Assembly: GCF_003144195.1 (NCBI RefSeq)
Contig: NW_020290015.1
Coordinates: 1-64,000, forward strand
From: Ceraceosorus guamensis
Taxonomy: Eukaryota > Basidiomycota > Exobasidiomycetes > Ceraceosorales > Ceraceosoraceae
Length of the DNA: 64,000 nt
Direction: 5' to 3'
The notes beneath the pieces are model-generated. The model ran no database searches and was not told the origin of the DNA. It worked only from the letters and a program-made list of their open reading frames with translations. Of this stretch, positions 24,525 to 33,373 are shown piece after piece (position 1 is the stretch's first letter; the number at the start of each line of letters is the position of its first letter). Position numbers and translations under genes: made by a program.

Positions 24525-26734
24525 CTTGAGACCAGCTCAAGGTAAAGAGGGGAAGGGAGGGCAAAGGGAGGGGAAGCGACGAAGAAAAATAGAAGGAATT
24601 GAGCGGGACCTGCCTGAGGAATGGAGAACGTCGCCTTCTGAAGACATGGATTCGAGCGCACGCGGGCTGTGAATGTCCCTCTTATAGCCATATCATCGAG
24701 CAGAGGCTACCACTTCTGTCGTACATCCCTCCAGCAACGGTGCTCTCGAGATGGGTAACCACCTCAAAGGGTTACAGTAGTGGCACTTCGCCACAGCTCC
24801 CTCGACCACGACCAAGTAGCGTCATTCAATCATGGCACGAGAGGCGGACTACGGACTACCTCCTTCACACTCTTCCAATCATGATATTTGCCAGAGCGAG
24901 AGCCCATGCGAGCGGAGCGCCCTGAGATACATACCGTTGACCTCGATCTGGAGACTCTTCAACCGCGTGGTCTATTTTGGCGTTCGATTGTTGCCGCTAC
25001 GTGGTTGGGCACCCAGTAGCCACGCTGACCTCGCATGAAGTCGTCGGCGTAGCACTCCACGAGGTCATGCTTGTGTACAGTGTTGCACCTACGTCTTTGG
25101 CTAGGTTTCGATCGTGGTGACATAGTCGTGAGTGTGCATCCGCAGATACCAAGCTACCGCTGGCGAATATGCAGGCGGAAGGGACCACGCGGCCGTCAAT
25201 GTGAATAGCACGCGGTCGAAATGACTTCCTTTCCCGCGCCATGCCATGATCGAAGAGCCAGTCTCATTGGTGATCAAGGGCGACGCTCCATTCAGCCAAG
25301 CTTGCCGCAGGAAAGCATCTGTCCTAGCCCCCACTGCTCACAATTCACAATCACGATTATTATAGATCTTGCGAGCCTACGCTGGCGTAGTTGCACAGGC
25401 ACGGTACTGGTGACAGTGCTGTACAGTATGCACACATCCTTAGCGCCCTCGTCGCGTGCATGCAGCGGTCAGCCACAATGACGGATGCAATTACCTCACA
25501 GATGCTTGGGAACGTCCAGCACGGTGCTGATGTTGAACGGCAGTCATGAAGTTGGATGGCTGGTGTGGTTCAACGACCTGCTGGTCATCACATGACAACA
25601 GAGTCGTGACAGGAAGCCAGCAGTCGTGAGTTGTTGTGCCTGTTTGTGAGGACGAAGCTGAGTGTATACGTGCTCGGTACTCATCAAAGTGGTCGGTCTC
25701 AATCGAAGTCAAGGTTGCTTGCTTACGCCGGACTACTCATCGGCAAAAGGGAGTCACCAGAGCCTCGATTCGTGGACTGGTGTGATACGTCATGATTGGC
25801 TGAAAGATTAAAGGAGGCTCGAATAGCGCAAATTTTGAAGGTCGATATAATCATTTGTACATCCGTGATTCAGCAGTAATTTGATTTGATTCGTGATTGG
25901 TGCATGCACGCCGTGATGATCATCTACGCCCATATGGAGGCACAGCGTGCATAAAGCCGACACTAGCGCAATTTTGCAAGGGTTTCACGTCTGCTGCTTG
26001 TCTTGATTCTGATTGACATTCAGTGATTCGCGCGATTCACATTTTGATTGTGATTCAAGGTTGTTATATTGAGTCGCGCGAACACCACATGGTCCGCACG
26101 CCCAGCTGCATATTTCCGCAATGGGCGTCCCGGCTCGATCCTTCGTGTCGTTCGCATCCAAATCATGAGCACAGGCCCAAAGCCGCTTCTCAGGATGCGT
26201 AAGGCTCACATTCTGCCACGTGATGCCCGCACGCACCCCGGATGCATACACATGTACTTAGCTAGACAATCAACAGATGTGACCTGGTGATAGCAATCCA
26301 CCATCATCACCTCTGATCGTCTTATAACACCTATACAGTGAGTAGAGGCATGACTTCTATGTAAGATGGAATCGTGAAGGCCGATCAAGCGGTGCTCAGA
26401 CGGATATTCGCAAGCGATGCTTTGGCGGCATAGACTTTGACTACGGTCAGCAGCCGCTCCATCTCTTGCTGGCTTCTGCTTCCCTCAAGACTGCGGCTTC
26501 TGACGCAAGTAAGCTCTCATCTCACCACAGCATTAGCGTGGATATACATTACGTGCCGGTCTCCACGGCAGAAGTCTTGATTCATTCTGCCCTTCGTGAC
26601 CAGTCCTTCAACTTCTTCTTCGACTCCCTCCCGTCTCGCCTTAGACTCCATTCTCGAGGGGTACCTTTGAGCCCTCAATTCCCAGCGATTTGCCATCAGC
26701 GTCCATCAAGCCGCCCCAACGTACATCCGCAGCC
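24525..26734. promoter_or_regulatory. 2.2-kb divergent spacer, secreted orphan / F-box-like gene
   Basis: No coding gene found. Between about 25850 and 26060 the sequence is comparatively AT-rich, with repeated GTGATT/GATTCA words (TTCGTGATTGG, GTGATTCGCGCGATTCAC). Pyrimidine-rich DNA precedes the F-box-like start. Both promoters should lie here. Confidence 0.4.
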
Positions 26735-28504
26735 ATGACCGTGCCTATCTTGCCGGACCCCTTCACTCGCTTACCCGCGGAGGTCATGCACTGCATACGC
26801 GAGTTTCATTCGCCACACGGACGCTATGGGTATCGCGACAAGGAACACGTGCTGCTCGCTATTGTGAGGATCTCTGGCTCTCGCGGTGACGGGAGCGTGC
26901 AATTTGCGACCTTCTGCTTACCATGCTCAGCCCTGCCGCAGTCCCGATACTGGTTTCGCATCGTGATGGTGGCCAAGTGGCGCCATCTCGAGGCGCCTGT
27001 AAATAGAGTTCTGGGTCACATCGAGACTTACAGAACGTTTCCCTGGCTTCAACAATCAGTCATGTCGCTGACAGTTGGCGGAAGCTATCCATTGGGCAAC
27101 TTTTCAGGTCATATTTGGGCCCACCTTGGCTCGACGATGGTAGATCCCGACGTACGGCTCGTGCCCTCTCTGGGCGATAGAGTGTTTATGGATCTAAGGC
27201 GTATCATGCGCGTGCCGTTTAATCGCTGTACATCCCACATTGAAGAGCCTGAGGAGGACAAGGAAGTATGGAAGGCGAATAGGGCGCAGGCGCGGGAAGA
27301 AGGAGATTCGCCACGCGAGTGCGAGATGTGCCAACGAATCGACGAGCCCAATTGGCCTTTTCCAGAGCCGCAAGATTTCTACGATGACGACGCTTTCACT
27401 GTCGCAGACCTGATCTGCAGTGACCCATTCGTCTTCTCAAATCTTGACGGACCGTACGGACGTGGCGCCGTCCCCGGAATCAGCAGCTTCAACGACTACT
27501 GGAGAGAGGCGGGTGTTCTGATTGATCTGGTCAAACCAAAACATCTCCGACTAGCTGACAGAGCGTCTCCAGTGCCGAAGCCCCTAGCGAGTACCATTAC
27601 GGACTTACATTGTGTCAAGCATCTAGAAATACAAGACGTATACCCATACTTCTGCATTCCAGGCAAGCAGAGCTCCCACGCGCCGAGATGTGAGAGAAAT
27701 AGGCTGATGTCCGGCTCTCTTCGGTCTCTCCCAGCTTACTACACGAAGATGGTCGCCAATGTGGAAGAGCTCAGCATGAGGCTAGACTGGAATTGCGATG
27801 AAATGATCTATTTCTGGGTCAGCGACCCCAAGCACCGCGATGAGGAAAAATCTACAACCCAAAGCTGCCAAAGCGAAGGAGAGGTGAAGGGCGATAGGGC
27901 GTGCTTTCTGAATGACGACGACGATGAAAAGCATGAGGACGATTTTTCCGAGAAGCGGAAGGGCTGGAGCTCGATGTCGCTGGGCTTCATCGCGACAGCC
28001 ACCGACTCGCTGGGCCGCAAGATGCTCGCGCGCTCAACATGGAGTGGTTTCGAGCGCTTCATAGATGATGCGCCTGCAAATTCGTTGTCAGGTCGACTGC
28101 TTGATCTCATCGAATCTGCCACGCAGCTTCGGCGGCTTACTCTACACGGTGATGGAACATGCGTAGCTCTGTTGAGCGCTCGTTTGCTCCCGGTCTACGC
28201 CACTCTTGATTCTGTCGACACATTCATGACGAAACCTGGAATTGCGCAAGGGAACATCGCGGAGTTAAGAAATGATGTAGACGCCCACCTTGCGCACACG
28301 ATACCTTTGAGCAGCCTACGAGATGCTTTCTTGGCGCTCGTTCATGACAGCGATCCACCACGTGCACTTCGAGAGTCAGACGTTCACGATGTAGCCGACC
28401 AACCCGAATTCTGGGTCTTGTCAAAGAACTTGCACAGGATGGCAAGTGCAATAGTCCAAAAGTTCAACGAGCGCGAGAAGCTTCCGGCCGATGGGCATCG
28501 CTAA
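26735..28504 (+). CDS. F-box-like orphan protein
   Basis: A single-exon frame of 589 aa starting at MTVPILPDPF; the frame is open 15 codons further upstream but without ATG. Residues 7-22 (DPFTRLPAEVMHCIRE) resemble the first helix of an F-box (LPxEVxxxI). The rest looks like a globular, leucine-containing protein with regular WxxL/LxxL spacing (HLRLADRAS, LHCVKHLEIQDVYPYF, VEELSMRLDW), of the sort found in fungal F-box/LRR-like proteins. An acidic loop (NDDDDEKHEDDF) lies at about 400. ECEMCQ gives one CxxC pair without partners. If the F-box is real the protein would recruit a substrate to an SCF ubiquitin ligase; this is inferred from a weak motif. Base composition is like its neighbours. 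An intron between about 26863 and 26930 was tested but does not keep phase. Confidence 0.6.
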   Translation: MTVPILPDPFTRLPAEVMHCIREFHSPHGRYGYRDKEHVLLAIVRISGSRGDGSVQFATFCLPCSALPQSRYWFRIVMVAKWRHLEAPVNRVLGHIETYRTFPWLQQSVMSLTVGGSYPLGNFSGHIWAHLGSTMVDPDVRLVPSLGDRVFMDLRRIMRVPFNRCTSHIEEPEEDKEVWKANRAQAREEGDSPRECEMCQRIDEPNWPFPEPQDFYDDDAFTVADLICSDPFVFSNLDGPYGRGAVPGISSFNDYWREAGVLIDLVKPKHLRLADRASPVPKPLASTITDLHCVKHLEIQDVYPYFCIPGKQSSHAPRCERNRLMSGSLRSLPAYYTKMVANVEELSMRLDWNCDEMIYFWVSDPKHRDEEKSTTQSCQSEGEVKGDRACFLNDDDDEKHEDDFSEKRKGWSSMSLGFIATATDSLGRKMLARSTWSGFERFIDDAPANSLSGRLLDLIESATQLRRLTLHGDGTCVALLSARLLPVYATLDSVDTFMTKPGIAQGNIAELRNDVDAHLAHTIPLSSLRDAFLALVHDSDPPRALRESDVHDVADQPEFWVLSKNLHRMASAIVQKFNEREKLPADGHR

Positions 28505-29732
28505 AGGGTAGTCACCAGGTCTCCTAGCCAGCGCGCTGATCGCCAGTGAAACTTGTTCTTCCTCCGGTTCTCTCCACTGCAAATTCGACTTCATCCCTGC
28601 TCAACCCTACTTTCAAAAGTCATTCGCGACTCATCACAATCACAATGCCGGTCTTGTTCATCATTGAGGGGTATGGATGGAGGGCGGAAGGCTACTGGAT
28701 TGTCAATGCCGACCTGCTAGTCTCGGTTGAGATGCATAATCAACATAACGCTCTGACGCTAAAGGTCTGCCTTCTACTCCCAGCCTTCAATGCGAGCCTG
28801 ACTCTTCACCACGGATTGAAGCTCAGCTCGTGCATCCTTCTCTCGATTCTGTTGGTCATTTGCTACTTGGTTGGGACCACTTCTAAGGCGTGTCTGCTTA
28901 CGCACACCTCATAGACGACTGCAAGAATTCGCCCATATGTCGCGCTCGACCTGAAAAATACCTCTCATCCTCCAAGTCGGTCACTCATCCGCCGCACTCG
29001 GCTAAAATACCGCTCATCCATCGAGTTAGGCCGCGCTCGGCTAGGACTCCTCTCGTCCAACAAGTCCGGCACCCATCCGTTTCGGCCCCAATACCTCACA
29101 AGAGAACGCGACATGCGCCCGAAAGTCGCGTCGGCCCGACCCCGGTCAAGGGAGTCGCCAAACAAGGTTCCAGAATCAAGACTCAAGAGAGCGCGCTGCG
29201 ATCAGGCCCCGATCAGACAGAAGATAGATTTTCGAATACACTCATGTACAGGGCGGCAGCTGAAGACCTCAATGCCACCGGGTTTGCCTCACGTCAGCGT
29301 CCCTAGACTGGCCGAGCAGGGCTCTCATCATCGCCAGAGGGTCACTTAGGCACCGTCTGCAATTCCTCTTCTCCTTCCTACCTCTTCTCTTTCGCCCTCC
29401 TCAAGAACGAGTCGCTGTGGGGACACGGCCTTCTCTCAGTTAGCCGTCTGTGCGCGCTTGACTCATGTACGCGTCCGGTCCCGTCGCACCGCGACTCTTA
29501 ATACCATCATCTTCCCCCCCCCCCCCTACCAAAAGCGTGATCACTTTGGCGACCGCACTGGGAATCGAAACCCAACCCCTGTACTAGCTGCTTGCGTACG
29601 ATCTGTTCATCAGTGTAGGCACGTGCGCTCGCGTACTCGAGGAAGCAGAGGGCACGATGCGGAATCGAGCAGTCCAAGCCACCGGACAGACCGATGGGCT
29701 CGCATGACATTCGGGCCGTCCATCGAATTTGC
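28505..29732. other. 1.2-kb spacer with degenerate repeats between convergent genes
   Basis: No gene recognised. Short open frames on both strands have low-complexity, repetitive translations. It contains about three degenerate copies of a 45-50 nt unit (28940-29090) and a run of 13 C (29514-29526). It holds the 3' flanks of the F-box-like and ICMT genes. Confidence 0.45.
28940..29090. repeat. Degenerate 45-50 nt direct repeat
   Basis: Three successive stretches share the order CGC(G/A)CTCG...CTVA.AATACC.CTCATCC...GAGTTAG/AAGTC.GG. They begin near 28944, 28993 and 29030. Copies differ at many positions, so the array is old or only loosely repetitive. No coding function is evident. Confidence 0.5.
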
Positions 29733-30774
29733 TCAGTACGCTGTCGGCCACAGACGAGAAGGGGTCTTTACCATGTACTGCGAGGAAAGTCAAAGGCGGC
29801 CGAGGGTGAGCTCGAGAACATGCTGATGCTGTGCATCCTGCGGTCAGAATTTGCAGCTCTCACGTCCAAGTAATCCTTGAAAGTCATCCGTGAAGAAAGC
29901 ATCGACGTCAGCGCGCTGCGCGTCTCGAATTGTCTGACGCTGCTCCTACTCACTTTGCCCAGCTGCTCGCTCTTGAGCATCATGCGCTCTTCGTCATCCA
30001 TTCGCCGTACGACCAGAGCCTGAAGCAGATGACAAGATATGATGGCATTGCTGGGTCAGAGAGGCGCAGGAGGAGGGTGGAAGAGATGGGCGGAACCACG
30101 AGAATACGCACCCCTGTGAGTGTGACGTTCACCACAGCCAGGATCAGAGCTGCAAGTCGCCAGGCTGGCGTGGTGTACGGCGCATAGGGCCCGTGAAGAA
30201 AGGAAGCACCAAGCACCGCAACCAAGATGGCGGTGTAGGAGGGATGCCTGACGAAAGCGTACGGCCCCGTAGTGATGACCTGCGCGCATATACGCAACTC
30301 CTACTCAGCCAGAGCGCCCCTTCGCACAAGCATCCCGCTGACAGTACGCACCTTCTGTCCCGACTGCACAGCAAGATCGAATGTGAAGCTTTTGCCCAGC
30401 GTCTGATAGCACCAGAGACGACCCGCACCTCCAGCAGCTGCGAGGGCGCAAGCCAGCCTATATCGACCTTGATCCTTGCTCTCCACCCACAGCTCCAAGC
30501 TGCGTCCACTGCCGTGATTCGCTCTCCACAGTGACCTTATGTGCAGCGCAGTGAGCACAAGCAACAGAGCATGGAAGATGCGCTCCAGTCTGGTGAGTCC
30601 CAGCTTACGAATCAAGTCTTCTGGCTCTCCATTCCCTTTCGCCTTGTCAGCCTCCTTTTCCGCCTTGGACTTGACGCTCGGCGCTTGTGCGGGTGGTGTG
30701 GTTCCTGCGATCAGCAGTCCGCTCGCAGTGATGACCGACAGAGCGTCAATCGCAAAGTCAAGGTTGCTGAGCAT
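29733..30774 (-). CDS. Isoprenylcysteine carboxyl methyltransferase family protein
   Basis: An integral ER membrane enzyme that methylates the C-terminal prenyl-cysteine of CAAX proteins using S-adenosylmethionine (Ste14/ICMT family). Five exons (30774-30352, 30279-30112, 30019-29954, 29875-29864, 29777-29733) encode 237 aa. The N-terminal half has three or four hydrophobic segments. The conserved core is VITTGPYAFVRHPSYTA, formed at the first splice, followed by VVRRMDDEERMMLKSEQLGK. A 12-nt exon adds DYLD and the last exon YMVKTPSRLWPTAY, giving the classic DYxxYxxxTPSRLxP ending. The start MLSNLDFAID is the first ATG; the open frame extends 14 codons further without one. Length matches the family. 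It could methylate fungal mating pheromone, Ras or Rho proteins. It could instead be a paralogue with other substrates, since many basidiomycetes carry several. Confidence 0.87.
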
Positions 30775-31613
30775 GATGTTCAGATGGGACGATTTTGGTT
30801 GCGGATGTCTCGGCAAGCTATGTAGAGTCGCAGGAACGAATGACTGCCAAGAGGAGGCAGACTGGAGCGAAGGAAGCGGATGCTCAAGAGCTAGTCACAC
30901 GAAGTTGCGTGTGGTCAAAGCGGCCGTGGATTGCGATTCAGGGATCATGAGGGAGAGAGAGTATGCGAGCTCTTATCAGCCAGCTTCTATGGAGAGCCTA
31001 CGCGAACCTGTACGGCTGCATACCTCCTACGAGGTCTCCACTTTGACTCAAGACTCTTGACTTAAGAGGGCCAGCCGAGTATCACGTGACGAAAGTTTCG
31101 CGCACAAGCGACTTCTGAGGGAGTCTCGAGTTTGAGTCAAGAGGTCGAGGCTTGCAAGCTTATGTATGGTTCCAGCCATACAAGGACCCAGCAGGGTCGA
31201 TGACGAGTCCATCGTAATCGGGAGCTGCAAGTACGCAAGTTTCGAGTGACCACTCACGATTCGCGAGCTAAGAACCGCTGCTTGCGAACCGAGGGAAGTA
31301 GCAGCCGCGAGTGTTAGCCGGCTGCGCGCCCACATCCATGTAGGTCGGGGGCACAAGATGAGCAACTCAGACACTTAACACCATCGAGGCGATTTGGCTC
31401 AAAACAAGCGCGAGACGCTTGATTTCGGCATCCGTTATTGTCTAGACAGCTGCCTCGCAGATCGCGCATTGCACATGCGTACGCTTGCGCGTCGGTGTAG
31501 GCAGATGTGGACTGGTGTGCGATTGAAGGAAAGAGTGACGCGCAACGTACATTGGAGCCTTCGTGCTTTGTCGAGAAGGGTGCGTAGAGAGAAGATTGCG
31601 CAGCCACGAGGGT
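30775..31613. other. Spacer ICMT to PCNA
   Basis: About 840 nt with no gene: ICMT promoter plus PCNA 3' flank. Words TTTGACTCAAGACTCTTGACTT (31043-31064), GAGTCTCGAGTTTGAGTC (31121-31138) and GAGTGACCACTCACGATTC (31234-31252) form partial palindromes typical of spacers in this window. Confidence 0.4.
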
Positions 31614-32723
31614 CTACTCGTCGTCCTGCAAAGAGAAAGATCGATGACGGTCAGGCAAGTGCGTAGCGGCGCCACTACCTGTCGCCCACCCGCAATGCGC
31701 CAAAAGACTCACCTCCGACAGCTTGGGAGCCAGGTAGAAGCGTACGTGGCCATCATCAAAGCCAAATTCGCACTAGATGGGTGGAGAGAGCAGTGTTCAG
31801 CAAGTGATTGCAAAGAGAGCACAACATCAATGATCGACTAACCAACAAAGGAACCTCATTGCTCATGTGAAGGCTGACTCGATCGCACAATGGCGCCGCT
31901 TTAGCAAACATGGTGAGATACTTGAGACTGAAAGTGAGGGAGACGGATTGGTTGAGTCTGATCTCTACCGGCACCACCTTGTCTTCACCGGAGCCCGCCT
32001 TGCGCTTCTTCTTGTTGGGCTTGCTGTCTTCATCGTCGTCGTCATCATCGTCTCCAGCACCAGTAGCGCTACCAGCGCCTTGCTTGAGAGTGAGCTTCGC
32101 CACGCCCAGTTCTCCGTCCGCGCTAAAGCCCACGCCTTCCTTGGACACGTCGATCCTTACGCTCTCGCCGACTACGCTCAGGTCCCTGCAAATTCGTGCG
32201 TACTCTCCAGACGCCATTGACACCACGGCGTCGTACTGAGTGTCCGGAATGCCTAAGTGCTCCGAATCGATGTCCATCAACTTCATGTCGTACTCGGCAA
32301 CTCTGTCCGACTTGGAGCTCTCGAACATGATTCCCAGGCTGTCTCCATCGTCGTCCTTCTTGATGGTGACAGTGTCGTTGTTGTCTGCAGTCTTGATGAT
32401 CTTGGTCAGGCTGACAAGAGAGACACCAATGCTCATAGGCCTGTCGCACCTGTAGGGTGCGAATCCATCGCTGTGCAACAAGCGAGGCAACACGAGCGGG
32501 TTTACGTACAGGTTAGCGAGAGGTGGTCTCCTGGCCCTACTCCAGTGGGTTGCACGACTCACGATCGAAGCTCGACTGATGACAGCGCAACGTGGGAGTT
32601 GTCCATTGCTTGCATGCGGATGCCTTCTTCATTGCAGTCAAAATTGGCATCCGTGATGAGGTCTCTGACAGCGTCAATGACCTTTTTGAGGGTGGAGGCA
32701 CTTTGCATGCGTGCTTCCAGCAT
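31614..32723 (-). CDS. POL30: Proliferating cell nuclear antigen (DNA sliding clamp)
   Basis: PCNA is the homotrimeric clamp that tethers DNA polymerases, FEN1, ligase and repair factors. Four exons (32723-32563, 32470-31843, 31772-31713, 31625-31614) encode 286 aa against the usual 258-261. The N-terminus [22 protein letters not shown], then [20 protein letters not shown], matches the family closely. The interdomain/PIP-binding region follows ([27 protein letters not shown]). The end is [12 protein letters not shown], where DDE and the stop come from a 12-nt exon. Residues of about 185-219 are an insertion relative to other PCNAs, with seven Asp in a row followed by PNKKKRK. It lies between the two strands that follow [14 protein letters not shown] in the second domain. 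The rest aligns without gaps. The gene is divergent from GMP synthase. Two ACGCGT sites lie 260 and 340 nt upstream. Confidence 0.96.
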
Positions 32724-33373
32724 GATGGGCCAAGGTGTGTCGAGGAAGAGCTTGCAAAAGGGTCAGAGGGTCGAATGGGAACCGAGATCAAGAGATGCTG
32801 TGAATACGAGGCTTGAGGGATCAATGAAAGATGCTGATGGGAGTGATGGGGAAGAGTGCCGAGAGGCCTGTTGCCCCGTACGTGATGCTGACTCGCATCC
32901 GCGCGTGGCGCCTGGATATGTGCTGTTGGTCTCTTTGCTGCAGCGCGCGCGCTTTGCGCGACTTTTGACCTGCTAGACAGACGCGTTCGCGCGCTCCAGC
33001 AGCTGATGCAGCACGCGAACTCGAGACTTTTAAATTGATAAAGGCAAACAACGCGCGTGGCGTGCACGCGTCGCGTGAGGTCGAAGGCGCGCACCCTGTG
33101 CAATGTCGTACGAGAAATTTAGGCGCACTGCAGACTCGATTATTTTTGTCCAAATGCCCTCGCGGCGGTGCTTGGCGGCAACCTCACGCACCTGCCGCGC
33201 ACCCACTCGATGTGGTGCTTCTGCCCGTGTAAATGCTCTTTCGACTTCGTTCCTCACCAGTACCGTGACTTCAAGACCCGATCGCTCGACCGACAGCAAG
33301 CTGAAGGGTCCTAGCAGCTACGACCATTCTCATCTGCTTGTATTGACCAACTTTACTCGCCTTGCAAGGCATC
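32724..33373. promoter_or_regulatory. Bidirectional promoter region PCNA / GMP synthase
   Basis: 650 nt between two start codons, rich in CpG (runs of GCGCGCGCGC near 32943). It contains two ACGCGT words at 32981-32986 and 33066-33071, the MluI cell-cycle box bound by MBF in yeasts. About ten more ACGCGT occur across this GC-rich window, so two here is only a mild enrichment. TTTTAAATTGATAAAGG at 33028-33044 is an A/T island that could act as a core promoter element. Confidence 0.5.

Noticed and set aside
26863-26930. Intron inside the F-box-like gene (GTGAGG ... CTCAG)
   Set aside because: Removing it breaks the reading phase, while the continuous frame stays open for 589 codons.
29541-29620. 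tRNA-like 3' half on the minus strand (GGGTTTCGATTCCCA and GCGGTCGCC)
   Set aside because: The T-arm does not pair with a standard 5+7+5 geometry, no A-box/D-arm lies at the right distance, and no matching 5' acceptor strand GGCGACCGC is found upstream.
32257-32976. Long plus-strand frame antisense to PCNA
   Set aside because: PCNA exons on the minus strand are unambiguous; this frame is a by-product of their composition.
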